Positions 26,835 to 36,360 of a DNA stretch of 64,000 bases are shown in pieces (within the stretch, counting starts at the first letter, position 1; the number at the start of each line of letters is the position of its first letter). Location of the stretch: NCBI RefSeq assembly GCF_000949475.1, contig NZ_JRHC01000001.1, positions 248,001 through 312,000 of the forward strand. Direction: 5' to 3'. Below the pieces are notes generated by a model. That model saw only the letters and a list, made by a program, of their open reading frames with translations. It was not told the DNA's origin and searched no databases. A program made the translations under genes and the position numbers. Source of the DNA: Draconibacterium sediminis (GTDB lineage Bacteria > Bacteroidota > Bacteroidia > Bacteroidales > Prolixibacteraceae).

Positions 26835-27271
26835 TCTGCTTAAAGTTCTTATTTTTCAATCGTTTATTTTTTACACTAATTGTTAATAATTGTGGATAAA
26901 CGTGTCAAAAAAACAAAAGTAATCTTTTATACTAATTTTTGGTTTCTTCAATTTTTTCATCATATAATTTCGCTTTCCAAAAACCATCGTTAATCTTACG
27001 TTTTTTTGATGCCCGTTTATTCACAGGAAATGCACCTGTTAAAAACGTTAGTTCTCTTTTCCTATTCACTATTAACAGTTGTTGAAAAGAAAAGTTATTT
27101 TATTACCAAAGAACAATTTAACCTGTAAAATAGTTGTTGAAAACAGGAGAACAAACATGTTTACAGTTTCTGCATAATTGGTAAAAAATAGTAATTAACA
27201 ATTACCAACAGGATATAATAACTAGTATTAATTTTTAAATTTGTTTAATTATTAATTATAATAGAAGAAGA
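26835..27271. other. Candidate chromosomal replication origin (oriC)
   Basis: A 437-base AT-rich gap between divergent operons. It contains a perfect DnaA box TGTGGATAA (26891-26899), a consensus TTWTNCACA box TTATTCACA (27017-27025), and two TGTTGAAAA boxes (27080-27088 and 27135-27143, related to TTTTCAACA). A very AT-rich stretch (27181-27262) follows that could be the unwinding element. All genes from 17.3 to 26.8 kb run left and most genes to the right run right, as expected for replication starting here. An exact parS lies 6 kb away. No dnaA or dnaN gene is adjacent, so this remains a hypothesis. Confidence 0.38.
27236..27243 (+). promoter_or_regulatory. Possible -7 box of the receiver-domain gene
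   Basis: TAAATTTG matches TAnnTTTG and lies 28 bases before the TTG start. The surrounding sequence is so AT-rich that a chance match is possible. Confidence 0.3.
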
Positions 27272-27646
27272 TTGGACATATTACTTGTAGAAGACAACCT
27301 ATTAAATCAAAAGGTGGTTATATTTAATTTGAAGAAGTATAACTACAACGTTACTGCAGTTACCAACGGACCCGAAGCTATTGAGCAGGTAAAGCAGAAC
27401 GATTTCGATTTGGTGTTAATGGACATTATGCTGCCCGAAATGGACGGCTATGAAATTACCGCCGCCATAAGAGAGTATGAGAAGGCAAACGCCATTGAAA
27501 ACCCGGTTCCTATAATTGCCATAACAGCCAATACGCTCGACAACGATCGGGAGCGGTGTTTTAAGGTAGGAATGAATGAGTATTTATCAAAACCCTTTAC
27601 AGCTGCCCAGCTTATTGAAAAAATACGCATCTTTATTCCCGAATAA
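27272..27646 (+). CDS. Single-domain response regulator
   Basis: Protein of 124 residues from a TTG start. It is a complete CheY-like receiver: acidic pocket VEDN (7-10, then LNQKVV as in hybrid-kinase receivers), phospho-acceptor Asp in [15 protein letters not shown], and the Thr (ITANT) and Lys (YLSKPF) switch residues. There is no output domain, so it probably relays a phosphate or acts by protein contact. No kinase gene is nearby. It ends 11 bases before ruvB and is the first rightward gene from the candidate origin. Confidence 0.9.
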   Translation: MDILLVEDNLLNQKVVIFNLKKYNYNVTAVTNGPEAIEQVKQNDFDLVLMDIMLPEMDGYEITAAIREYEKANAIENPVPIIAITANTLDNDRERCFKVGMNEYLSKPFTAAQLIEKIRIFIPE

Positions 27647-27657
27647 GATTTGTGCAG

Positions 27658-28680
27658 ATGGAAGATGGATTAGATATTAGAGGAAATTCATATACGGATA
27701 CCGAAAAAGAGCTCGACAAGCGTTTGCGCCCCTTGCAATTCGATGATTTCAGCGGACAAAAACAAATTGTTGAAAACCTCGAGATTTTTGTAAAGGCGGC
27801 TCTTATGCGTGGCGAAGCTTTGGATCATGTTTTATTACACGGACCTCCGGGACTGGGAAAAACAACCTTATCGAATATTATTGCCAACGAATTGGGAGTT
27901 GGTATTAAAATTACTTCCGGACCGGTATTGGATAAACCAGGCGATTTGGCCGGCTTATTAACCAATCTCGAAGAAAACGATGTTTTGTTTATCGACGAAA
28001 TCCATCGCCTCTCTCCTATTGTTGAGGAATATTTGTATTCGGCTATGGAAGATTTCCGTATCGATATCATGATAGACAAAGGTCCGAGTGCACGTTCGGT
28101 ACAAATAGAGCTGAATTCGTTTACGCTAATCGGCGCTACTACACGTTCGGGATTATTAACGTCGCCATTGCGGGCACGTTTTGGTATCAATTCGCACCTG
28201 GAGTATTATGACGGCGATATTTTAACGCAAATAGTAAAAAGGTCGGCTGGTATACTGAATGTAGAGATAAGCGACGAGGCGGCTCATGAGATAGCTTTCC
28301 GGAGCCGTGGCACTCCTCGAATAGTAAATTCATTGCTGCGTCGTGTTCGCGACTTTGCCCAGGTAAAAGGTGATGGTACTATCGATATGGATATTACCCG
28401 TCATGCACTGGCTGCTTTAAACATCGATAAATACGGCCTGGACGAAATGGACAACCGTATTTTAAAATCGATTATCGATAAATTTAAAGGCGGACCGGTT
28501 GGAATCACAACCATTGCAACGGCTGTTGGCGAAGATGCCGGAACCATTGAAGAAGTGTACGAACCGTTTTTGATTAAAGAAGGTTTTATTAAACGAACAC
28601 CACGCGGAAGAGAAGTTACCGATTTGGCTTATAAACATTTAGGACGCGTTCGGTACGGCGACTCCCCCAGCCTTTTTTAA
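27658..28680 (+). CDS. ruvB: Holliday junction branch migration helicase RuvB
   Basis: About 340 residues from the ATG at 27658 (a GTG two codons earlier is possible). Walker A is GPPGLGKTT, Walker B is FIDEIH, and the sensor region is [21 protein letters not shown]. The winged helix ends in [20 protein letters not shown]. RuvB hexamers drive branch migration with RuvA; ruvA and ruvC are not adjacent. A dispersed palindromic repeat follows the stop codon. Confidence 0.97.
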   Translation: MEDGLDIRGNSYTDTEKELDKRLRPLQFDDFSGQKQIVENLEIFVKAALMRGEALDHVLLHGPPGLGKTTLSNIIANELGVGIKITSGPVLDKPGDLAGLLTNLEENDVLFIDEIHRLSPIVEEYLYSAMEDFRIDIMIDKGPSARSVQIELNSFTLIGATTRSGLLTSPLRARFGINSHLEYYDGDILTQIVKRSAGILNVEISDEAAHEIAFRSRGTPRIVNSLLRRVRDFAQVKGDGTIDMDITRHALAALNIDKYGLDEMDNRILKSIIDKFKGGPVGITTIATAVGEDAGTIEEVYEPFLIKEGFIKRTPRGREVTDLAYKHLGRVRYGDSPSLF

Positions 28681-28684
28681 GGTT

Positions 28685-28797
28685 GGAATGATGAATTTCG
28701 ATTAACGATTTTAGATTTATGATCGGAAAAGAAGTAGACAGTTTCAGTTGATGGATACTTCTAAAATCTACATTCGTTAATCATCATTCGAAATTCT
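28685..28797. repeat. Dispersed palindromic intergenic repeat, copy B
   Basis: The left arm is 28685-28718 (GGAATGATGAATTTCGATTA continuing to GATTTTAGATTT) and the right arm is 28756-28797 (TACTTCTAAAATCTACATTC then GTTAATCATCATTCGAAATT). The arms are largely complementary. It lies between the convergent 3' ends of ruvB and the cyclotransferase gene and would form a long hairpin in either transcript. Confidence 0.75.
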
Positions 28798-29871
28798 TTA
28801 TTGTTCGATAAACTTTACTTCGAATAGCATGGGCCACAGCTTTCCGGTAACAAACATGCGGTCGTTTTTGGCATCGTAAGCTATTCCGTTTAACACATCA
28901 ATTCGATCGTTTGGTTGGTGATACATATCGATCAGACCTTCCAGGTTTATTTCTTCCAATACTTTACCGGTTTTGACATCAATTTTGACAATGTGGTTAG
29001 TGGTGTAAATATTGGCGTAAATTATTCCGTCGATGTATTCCAGCTCGTTCAAAACATTCATATTTCCACGGTTATTGGCCACCTGTACAGTTTTAACTAT
29101 CGAAAAATCATCTGGATTCAACCAGGTTAACACATTGGTTCCATCGCTCATTATCAGGTTGGTACCATCGTTTGTCAATCCCCACCCTTGTTCCGATTTA
29201 TAGGTAAAACTGTCGATTACTGCAAAGGTTTCCAGGTCGTAAATAAAACCCTTTTTTGCACGGTAGGTAAGCTGGTAAATTTTACCATTTAAAATAGTAA
29301 TTCCTTCTCCAAAATACTTGTCATTCATGTCGAAAGATTGAAGAGGTTTGCCGGTTTTAATATCGATTTTCATCAGTTTCGAATGGCCGGTTTCACCTGT
29401 TCCTTCATACAAATAGCCGTTGTAATATTCCAGTCCCTGGGTGTAGGAAGTTTTTAAATGCGGATATTTTTCAATCACCTGGTAAGTCAGTTGTTTTGGG
29501 GCTATATCAGAAATTACATTAATCGTTTTTGTGCGGCTGTTTTTTAGTCCGTCCGTTTTTTCGGCATCTACTTTAAAACTGCTGTTTCCAACCTGATTCA
29601 GTTCCACACCGGTAATTTCAAAATCAAGGTCGGTGCTTTCTTTTAATAAGTCGCCTTCGTAATAAACTTTTACCGATTTTAGTTCGCCGTCGCGCAGTTT
29701 GGTTTTAATCTCTAAAGTAACTTTATCGCCTGAAGTATATAATTGTTTAGCCGGTTTAATACTTATGCTGCTTACCGGTTTTCGCGGGCGTTTATTCGAT
29801 TTATTTGAGCACGAAAAAAAGCTCACAAACAAACAAAATATCAGTACTATTGGGAAGAGGTTTCGCTTCAT
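28798..29871 (-). CDS. Glutaminyl-peptide cyclotransferase-like lipoprotein (plant-type)
   Basis: 357 residues from the ATG at 29871; a longer upstream reading lacks family features. A lipobox (LFVSFFSC) gives a lipidated Cys near residue 20. An Ig-like region covers about 35-125. A five-bladed propeller of the plant-type glutamine cyclotransferase family follows (PHLKTSYTQGLEYYNGYLYE, GEGITILNGKIYQLTY, SDGTNVLTW, LNELEYIDGIIYANIY, and NGIAYD near the end). Such enzymes convert N-terminal Gln to pyroglutamate on exported proteins. It probably acts in the periplasm or at the surface. Confidence 0.85.
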   Translation of the reverse strand: MKRNLFPIVLIFCLFVSFFSCSNKSNKRPRKPVSSISIKPAKQLYTSGDKVTLEIKTKLRDGELKSVKVYYEGDLLKESTDLDFEITGVELNQVGNSSFKVDAEKTDGLKNSRTKTINVISDIAPKQLTYQVIEKYPHLKTSYTQGLEYYNGYLYEGTGETGHSKLMKIDIKTGKPLQSFDMNDKYFGEGITILNGKIYQLTYRAKKGFIYDLETFAVIDSFTYKSEQGWGLTNDGTNLIMSDGTNVLTWLNPDDFSIVKTVQVANNRGNMNVLNELEYIDGIIYANIYTTNHIVKIDVKTGKVLEEINLEGLIDMYHQPNDRIDVLNGIAYDAKNDRMFVTGKLWPMLFEVKFIEQ

Positions 29872-30078
29872 TACACTGTAATTTTTGATTTCAAAGATAA
29901 AACATATTGTAAAACGTTGTTTTTGTCTTCTAAATGTATTTTTCAGGTTTGTCAATATACCATTCATAAAAAAAAATATACCATTCACAAAATCATAAGT
30001 TCCATTGGAGGTTTCTCATTTTTCATTACCAGATCTATAAATTAACTTGACTTTTATTAAAAATGAAAATTCCATAAA

Positions 30079-31635
30079 ATGAAGAAGTTTCTAATTCTTT
30101 TTTTATTTTTTTCCGTCACTTTTCAAGTTGTTTGGTCCAGTTCCCTAACTTCGATTTCGGAAAGTGCGGATAATGTTTATACAGCATTTACCGATAAACT
30201 AATAGTTACATCTTCTGACATAGAAGTTATCTGGCCCAAAAGTTTTACGCATGATAATTACTTTCTTTATACAAGAGCATGGACCGAAGAAACAATTGAT
30301 GGTAAAACAGTACAGATTCAGAATGGTATTTACGATTTTAATAAAAATGCTGCAGGTTTTTCGCTTAAACTTAAAAATCCACAGGGTTACCTTACTTACT
30401 ATGCAGTAGATACCACATTATTCGATTTAAATAATTTTTGGTCAAAAGACGAAATTACCCCAACAGATACTTCTCGTTGGGGTAACACTGGTTCAGGAAC
30501 AATAATTTCAGTTAACGGACAAACAGGTGTTGTTCTATTAGATGCCGATGATATAAACGATGCTTCAACATTTAAAAAATTTACAAATCAGGCAGATATT
30601 GATAGGCTAGCCAGTACAAGTGGATTTAACAGTGGAGATCAGGATACTACAAATATTCCTGGTTTACAGAAGTTTGTAGAAGATCACTCAACTGGATTTT
30701 CTCAGGAAGCAGTGAATAAATTTTGTGATACTATTGTCCAGACTGCTCATGGATTTAGTGTTGGCGACTGGGTAGGATATTCAAATTTTTCTAGATCCTT
30801 TATAAAGCCGATTGCAAACGATGCCATTACGGCAGATGTTATTGGCGTTGTTGCGGAAGTAATTGATGCCAATACTTTTAGTTATCAATTTGCTGGAATT
30901 TATACAAAAGGATCATGGACTCTTGGTGCCAACTATTTTCTTTCAACCTCTGCTGCAGGAAATGCAATATCCAATCAAACCTATGAACATGGTGATGTAC
31001 GTTTATTTCTGGGAACAGGAGTAAACAATGGTTTACTTATTGAAATTGCATTGGGCGACGAAATTGATACGACTACTTTTTTTAATCCGGTCACTGGTAC
31101 TACAGATGATATCGAGCCTGGATCATCAAATCTGTTTAATCAAACACACACTGGAGAGGTTAAAGGAGCGATTGAATTAACTGTTGCGGATAGTGTTATA
31201 GATGCTGCAAATTTAAAAGTAATAAACGCACCAAACAGTGGAGACCGATTAACTTTTGATGATTCAGGTAATTTAAATTGGAAAGACGATCTCATACAAA
31301 AGGTATTAAACGGATCTTATACAACATCGTTTTCTCATGATGCAAGTGCAGCCAGTATTGGTGCATATACATTAAATACAACTGGCACAGTTACTATATC
31401 AATATATAATCTTAAAAGTGGTTATCAGGGAACTATTTTCTTAAGTATTGGAGCGAGTAATCCAAGCTCAGTTACTGTTCAGGGTTATTCTGATTCAGGA
31501 GGAACTCTGATATCAAATCAAATTGAATTCAATTCAATATACAATACTGCAAATAAAATGTCGAGTTGCACATATACATGTGTAGATAACGGAACTAATC
31601 TGGAATTAATATTACAATATGGTCAGGAACCTTAA
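30079..31635 (+). CDS. Exported phage-tail-fibre-like protein
   Basis: Protein of 518 residues with a Sec signal peptide (about 1-20). Residues about 150-180 read ISVNGQTGVVLLDADDINDA, a phrase typical of phage tail fibres and receptor-binding proteins. The remainder is Thr/Ser/Asn-rich beta structure without a known enzyme motif. A phage virion protein would not carry a Sec signal, so this is either an exported relative or a surface protein that borrowed tail-fibre modules. It overlaps the next gene by 17 bases, and four further exported genes follow in the same direction. Confidence 0.6.
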   Translation: MKKFLILFLFFSVTFQVVWSSSLTSISESADNVYTAFTDKLIVTSSDIEVIWPKSFTHDNYFLYTRAWTEETIDGKTVQIQNGIYDFNKNAAGFSLKLKNPQGYLTYYAVDTTLFDLNNFWSKDEITPTDTSRWGNTGSGTIISVNGQTGVVLLDADDINDASTFKKFTNQADIDRLASTSGFNSGDQDTTNIPGLQKFVEDHSTGFSQEAVNKFCDTIVQTAHGFSVGDWVGYSNFSRSFIKPIANDAITADVIGVVAEVIDANTFSYQFAGIYTKGSWTLGANYFLSTSAAGNAISNQTYEHGDVRLFLGTGVNNGLLIEIALGDEIDTTTFFNPVTGTTDDIEPGSSNLFNQTHTGEVKGAIELTVADSVIDAANLKVINAPNSGDRLTFDDSGNLNWKDDLIQKVLNGSYTTSFSHDASAASIGAYTLNTTGTVTISIYNLKSGYQGTIFLSIGASNPSSVTVQGYSDSGGTLISNQIEFNSIYNTANKMSSCTYTCVDNGTNLELILQYGQEP

Positions 31636-32551
31636 AATAGTATTTGGCTTCTTATTAATGAATATTTGTTCATTCGGACAAATTATGAATCACGGGATGT
31701 TTTACTACCAGGGAATTGGGGGTGAAAGTGGAGATGTTATTTGTACTGGGGGAACTGTAGCTGACATAAATGTTGATGGTGTAATTTATAGGGTACATAC
31801 TTTTACTGCTTCTGATACGCTAACTGTTGTTTCCGGGGGAATAATTGAGTATTTGGTCGTTGGTGGCGGCGGTGGAGTTGGTAACAACAATGCAGCAATT
31901 GGAGGAGCTGGTGGTGGTGGTGTATTACAGGGCTCTAGCTTGATAGTTAAGGGAAATTATCCCATTACTGTTGGTGCTGGTGGAATAGGTGGTTATCGGG
32001 CTACTTCTAGTTCTGCATGGACTCCAGCCGAAACACAAGCGGAGAATAGCTCAATAGGAACAATAATAGTAGCTATTGGAGGTGGCTCAGATGGATCTAA
32101 TCCTACATTTATGAATGGCGGTTCAGGTGGTGGAGCCACTGTTTATTCAAGTAGTCTTACTAACCATGGAACTGGCATTTCGGGACAAGGATATAATGGC
32201 GGTGATGGCTCATTAACTCGACGTTCAGGTGGTGGAGGTGGTGCTGATGAACCTGGTACTACCAAATTGACAACTTCTTATGGCGGTGATGGGGGCAATG
32301 GCATCATGAGTGATATTAATGGTATTGCGACTTACTATGGTGGTGGTGGCGGCGGTGCTGGAGATAATGGTACTGCATCAATTGGATATGGTGGACTAGG
32401 AGGAGGAGCAGATGGGATATATGGGGTTGCAACATCCGCACAAAACGGCAAGCCAAATACAGGAGGAGGTGCAGGTGGAGCAAGATATGCTACTACTGGC
32501 AGGACAGGATCTGGTGGTTCAGGAATAGTAATTATTCGATATCAATTGTGA
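31619..32551 (+). CDS. Secreted glycine-rich protein
   Basis: Protein of 310 residues with a signal peptide ending near Phe-Gly-Gln at 19-21. After a short strand region (ADINVDGVIYRVHTFTASDT) come runs of Gly with Ala, Ser and Asn from about residue 80 to 305. It ends in GSGGSGIVIIRYQL. The frame IEYLVVGGGGG followed by GGSGIVIIRY is the pattern of the glycine-rich domains found in phage tail tips and bacterial surface proteins. It overlaps the preceding gene. Probably a structural surface fibre. Confidence 0.65.
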   Translation: MVRNLKIVFGFLLMNICSFGQIMNHGMFYYQGIGGESGDVICTGGTVADINVDGVIYRVHTFTASDTLTVVSGGIIEYLVVGGGGGVGNNNAAIGGAGGGGVLQGSSLIVKGNYPITVGAGGIGGYRATSSSAWTPAETQAENSSIGTIIVAIGGGSDGSNPTFMNGGSGGGATVYSSSLTNHGTGISGQGYNGGDGSLTRRSGGGGGADEPGTTKLTTSYGGDGGNGIMSDINGIATYYGGGGGGAGDNGTASIGYGGLGGGADGIYGVATSAQNGKPNTGGGAGGARYATTGRTGSGGSGIVIIRYQL

Positions 32552-32657
32552 TAATTACAGGTTTAAGCTATTAAACAGTTTTTTTAAATGTGAGAAAATA
32601 CGATTTGGATTTTTCATAAATGAGCAAAGTAACAAGCTCATCCAAACTGATAAAACA

Positions 32658-34529
32658 ATGAGAAAATTAAGAATTTTGTTAATACTACTAATCCTGTCAT
32701 CAGGTGCATTTGGTCAGCGGGCATTTAACCAAAGTGTAGTTGTATCAGGAAGTACAGAAACAACAGATCATTCATCGCTGAGCAATTTATCTTTTGATAA
32801 GTCAGGACATACAGGTTTTGCCGGATTAGATACATCCAATACTTTTACCAAAAATCAGTTTGTACCCTATACGATTTATGGAGCTTCGTGGAATCGAAAT
32901 AATTCAGTTCCAACAATGGCTGCTTTGTACGAAAAAATAGAGTTGTTGGATGGTTCTTCGGATAGTTATATAAAAAATATAGTATTAACAGGTAACTCCC
33001 TCAATTTTACAGGTGTAGACAGTGCATTTAACAGTATGGTTGGGAACATTGCCAACTTAAGTGTAGCTAACGTATTTACGCAAGATATTAGTGTGCCAAC
33101 CGAAACTTATGGTTCTTCATGGAATGGAAATAATTCTGTTCCAACCAAAAATGCCCTGTATGATAAAATTGAAAACTTAACTTTAAATATGAGTAGCGGC
33201 ACTGTTACAAGTATTACTGCTGGCAATGGAATGGATTTTTCAAGTATAACAACCAGCGGCCTGGTAACACTTGGTACACCCTCAACGATTACATCTACTT
33301 CGGTAAACAGTGTGACAACGGCAAGTCACTCACATCAAATCGATTTAACGGGTTTAACAATAACAGAAAGTCAGATTAGCGATTTACAAAGCTATTTAAC
33401 AGAAGAAATTGACAATTCAATCACCAATGAAATTCAGACTATTGATGTATTCCAATTGAACGGTACTGACCTGGAATTAAGTTTAGAAAATGATGGTGAA
33501 GCTAAAAAAATAGTCGATTTGAGTGGATTAAGTGGTGATTCATCTTTATGGACAGAAGATACTTACGGAATAGATTATAACAATACTGGTAATGTTGGTA
33601 TTGGACAAAATTCATTAGAATATACACAATTAATAATAAAGGGAGATAATACAGAAACGGGTCTTTATGTTTCTTCATCAAGCGGAACGGGACTATGGGT
33701 TAGTTCATCAGGCGTTGCAGAAGCAGGTTTATTTTTCGCGACTGACACTTATGGAACTGGTGTATCGGCAAATGGTGGAGCAAGAGATTTTATAGCAACT
33801 GGTTCAGGTCTTTGGCAGACGAAAGAAAGAACAAGTTCGCCATCAACACCACTTACTGAATATGGAGCATTTTATGGCAAAGATGATGGCAAGTTTTACT
33901 ACATGAATGATAGTGGAACAGAATACGACCTTACAGACGGTGGTGGAACTGTGAACTATGGAGCAAGCACAGAAATTCCACTTACAAATACTACTGTGGA
34001 TGGTTTTATATATAATAGTGGTTTTAAATTACACGCAACAGGTACATTGTATGTACCCCATACTGTTCGCGTTAAAGACGCTTATGCAATTGAAAATGAA
34101 TGGGGAAGCTCAGAATTTGGTGCAGGCGTAAGCGGTCTTTGGGTTCACACAAGTGGGGATTTAATGTTTACCGACAATACGGATGTTGACCATAATCTTT
34201 TGGCAACAGGTTCGACTTGGAACTACGGAGTACAAATAGTAACAACAGCTTGGAATGTAGATAACGGATTGAACGCCACAATAACCTTGTCTGCAAATAC
34301 TTCGATAGCTTTTTCAAACCTTGAAGCAGGAATGACAGGTAACCTTACAGTAAGTAATGCAGCCACAGCTTACACTATAACCTTTACAGGTTACACGGTA
34401 GTAATAGCCCCTTATTTAGATTTTACAGGCGATGCAATAACCATGAGTGGTAACAGCACAATAGATATATTGAGTTGGTATTATGATGGCACACGAATAA
34501 TTGTAAACGGAACACTGGATTACCAATAA
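32658..34529 (+). CDS. Exported tail-fibre-like protein with repeated modules
   Basis: Protein of 623 residues with a signal peptide ending near 19 (SSGAFGQ). Two copies of a tail-fibre module are clear: YGASWNRNNSVPTMAALYEK (about 75-95) and YGSSWNGNNSVPTKNALYDK (about 155-175). The middle has VTSITAGNGMDFSSI, another phage-fibre phrase, and the C-terminal half is beta-rich with repeated tails of GLWVSSSG type. Its stop overlaps the next start by one base. I infer a trimeric surface fibre. No receptor is known. Confidence 0.62.
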   Translation: MRKLRILLILLILSSGAFGQRAFNQSVVVSGSTETTDHSSLSNLSFDKSGHTGFAGLDTSNTFTKNQFVPYTIYGASWNRNNSVPTMAALYEKIELLDGSSDSYIKNIVLTGNSLNFTGVDSAFNSMVGNIANLSVANVFTQDISVPTETYGSSWNGNNSVPTKNALYDKIENLTLNMSSGTVTSITAGNGMDFSSITTSGLVTLGTPSTITSTSVNSVTTASHSHQIDLTGLTITESQISDLQSYLTEEIDNSITNEIQTIDVFQLNGTDLELSLENDGEAKKIVDLSGLSGDSSLWTEDTYGIDYNNTGNVGIGQNSLEYTQLIIKGDNTETGLYVSSSSGTGLWVSSSGVAEAGLFFATDTYGTGVSANGGARDFIATGSGLWQTKERTSSPSTPLTEYGAFYGKDDGKFYYMNDSGTEYDLTDGGGTVNYGASTEIPLTNTTVDGFIYNSGFKLHATGTLYVPHTVRVKDAYAIENEWGSSEFGAGVSGLWVHTSGDLMFTDNTDVDHNLLATGSTWNYGVQIVTTAWNVDNGLNATITLSANTSIAFSNLEAGMTGNLTVSNAATAYTITFTGYTVVIAPYLDFTGDAITMSGNSTIDILSWYYDGTRIIVNGTLDYQ

Positions 34530-35296
34530 TGAAACGAATACTATACATATTGATTTTTCTGGTTTTACACCAAGGAGTAACAGGGCAAAACTTTTACTGG
34601 TCACACCGTGCGCCCGATGAGGCAGAACCCGTAGGATATACAAGTGTGAGCTACGGAAGTATAATAAACGATGCGATATATAGGACAGATCCTATTGTAG
34701 ATGCTATAACAATTCCGAGTGGAACTGATTTAGTAATATTGAGTTTGTACGAATATCATGGCGAACCGATAACTGGCGCACCTACAATAAGCAATAATAC
34801 TTTAACTGAAACATTGCGCCCCGAAAGTGTTTTAGATGCGTTTTCTGCCATACAGGAAATGCACTCGTATTATATAATTAATCCGACAACAGGTTCTCAA
34901 ACCTTGACTATTCCAAAACCTACGCCATCAAATCAGCGTTATCAGTTGACATTTTTTGAAACCGAGGGCGAGTTTGAATATTTAGGTGCAGATACCAGTA
35001 ACCATCTTAGCGATACGATAGGTAAGGCAGTAGTGATACAGAATAACGTTACCAATCTGGTCTATTTTTCTGTATTGGCAGTGCGTAATTACGATTTGCC
35101 ACGCTACTCTATAACAGACATTTCTCAAACTTATAACAATATAAACGAGGGTGTTGGTGGTGGAGTTATAGGTTTTGAGAATGGCTATAAAATAGTAGAT
35201 GCTACTCAGAGTACATCGTTAATCCAAAAAGTAAAAGCAATCGACCATTTTCAGCATTTGTGTCAGTATATAATATTCAAAGTGAATGCACCATAA
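34529..35296 (+). CDS. Secreted protein of unknown function in the fibre cluster
   Basis: Protein of 255 residues with a signal peptide ending near Gly-Gln at 19-20. The rest is predicted beta-sandwich with repeated Thr/Asn/Ile strands (TDLVILSLYEYHG, LTETLRPESVL, YIINPTTGSQTLTIPKP, VVIQNNVTNLVYFSVLAV). No family is recognised. It lies between a fibre-like gene and two small genes, in the same direction, with 1-base and 36-base overlaps, so it belongs to the same transcript. Confidence 0.55.
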   Translation: MKRILYILIFLVLHQGVTGQNFYWSHRAPDEAEPVGYTSVSYGSIINDAIYRTDPIVDAITIPSGTDLVILSLYEYHGEPITGAPTISNNTLTETLRPESVLDAFSAIQEMHSYYIINPTTGSQTLTIPKPTPSNQRYQLTFFETEGEFEYLGADTSNHLSDTIGKAVVIQNNVTNLVYFSVLAVRNYDLPRYSITDISQTYNNINEGVGGGVIGFENGYKIVDATQSTSLIQKVKAIDHFQHLCQYIIFKVNAP

Positions 35297-35310
35297 AAAC
35301 ATATAAAACG

Positions 35311-35520
35311 ATGATACTAAGTGCAGGCCCATATAAAAGCTTTATATCCAGAAAAGGCGGATTCATAACAGGTAATAAACCTGAAGTACTTGAAAAAACA
35401 TTAAAGATAATGGACTCGACTAAGCAATTTGGATATATCAACTTAGCATGTGCTTTTGGAACGGTACTTTTAGTAAAAATGCTTCCCGTTAATGGATATT
35501 ACTGCAAAACAATAATATGA
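35311..35520 (+). CDS. Small hypothetical protein
   Basis: 69 residues from the ATG at 35311 (MILSAGPYKSFISRK). A longer frame starts at 35260 but overlaps the previous gene. The middle (EKTLKIMDSTKQFGYINLAC, then AFGTVLLVKMLPV) looks like one amphipathic helix plus a hydrophobic segment. Its TGA overlaps an ATG at 35517 (ATGA), suggesting coupling to the broken gene that follows. Function unknown. Confidence 0.4.
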   Translation: MILSAGPYKSFISRKGGFITGNKPEVLEKTLKIMDSTKQFGYINLACAFGTVLLVKMLPVNGYYCKTII

Positions 35521-35696
35521 CAATAGAGGAAATTAATCACATTTAAGTTGATCTAGATAGTATTACAATTTCAAATACTGGAAACAGTAAAATAGATTTA
35601 AATGGCACAAACAGTACTTCTGATTCTACTTATGGCGAATATGACGGATTTGCAGCGAAAGTTAATTTACCTGCTAGAGGAGTGACAATAAATTAA
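35517..35696 (+). pseudogene. Small gene interrupted by an in-frame TAA
   Basis: From the ATG overlapping the previous stop, the frame reads nine codons, meets TAA at 35544-35546, then stays open in the same frame to a TAA at 35694-35696. The 49 residues past the stop are protein-like (ISNTGNSKIDLNGTNSTSD, then EYDGFAAKVNLPARGVTIN). The fact that frame and overlap are kept suggests a recent nonsense mutation in a 59-residue gene. Confidence 0.45.
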
Positions 35697-35706
35697 AACT
35701 TTAAAT

Positions 35707-36288
35707 ATGAAACACCTGATAACAACACTATTAATCCTCCTCTCGCTTAACCTTTTCGGGCAGGAAGGAGGAACCGATCAGATAATGGTTAAAACCAATT
35801 ATCTGCAAATAGATAGTTTAAAAGAAATTGCGCCATCGATAGTAAAGGTTCTCATTGTTGATGATAACAGCGCGGTGGGTTATACCACCAATCTTCCCGG
35901 TGGAGAGTCGTTGTGGAATAACAATGGTGGTTACATAACTTATTTGGGAGGCAATGTTGCTGTTGGAGACTCCTTAAACAACAAAAACCTCCATGTTTTT
36001 GGTAATATTTATTCGCACGAGGTTCGGGTACGGCTCGATATCCCGGCTCCCGACTATGTCTTTGAAAACGATTATCAGCTTTTGTCGCTTTCAGAACTTC
36101 AAAATTACCTGGAAAAGAATAAACACCTTCCGGAAATTCCTTCGGCAAAAGAAATGGAAAAAGAAGGCGTCGATCTTTCAGAAATAAATATGCTTTTGCT
36201 GAAAAAAGTGGAGGAGTTGACCTTATATGTATTGGAACAGCAGAAGCAAATTGAAGCATTAAAAAGGGAGATCAGTGAGAAGTTTTAG
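35707..36288 (+). CDS. Exported fibre-tip-like protein with C-terminal coiled coil
   Basis: Protein of 193 residues with a signal peptide ending near Gly-Gln at 18-19. Residues about 80-110 (GGNVAVGDSLNNKNLHVFGN) and 115-170 (DYVFENDYQLLSLSELQNYL, then NKHLPEIPSAKEMEKEGVD) match a C-terminal module that recurs on tail-fibre-like proteins in Bacteroidota. A short coiled coil ends the protein (KKVEELTLYVLEQQKQIEAL). It probably trimerises. It is the last gene of the fibre-like cluster. Confidence 0.7.
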   Translation: MKHLITTLLILLSLNLFGQEGGTDQIMVKTNYLQIDSLKEIAPSIVKVLIVDDNSAVGYTTNLPGGESLWNNNGGYITYLGGNVAVGDSLNNKNLHVFGNIYSHEVRVRLDIPAPDYVFENDYQLLSLSELQNYLEKNKHLPEIPSAKEMEKEGVDLSEINMLLLKKVEELTLYVLEQQKQIEALKREISEKF

Positions 36289-36360
36289 TTTACAGTTTGA
36301 TTAACAAAAAACATGTAAGCTTTAATGGGAATAACAACCCGGCAAAAGAAAAAAATTCCG

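Noticed and set aside
30079-36288. Complete prophage
   Set aside because: No terminase, portal, capsid, tail-tube or lysis genes; all the main proteins carry Sec signal peptides.
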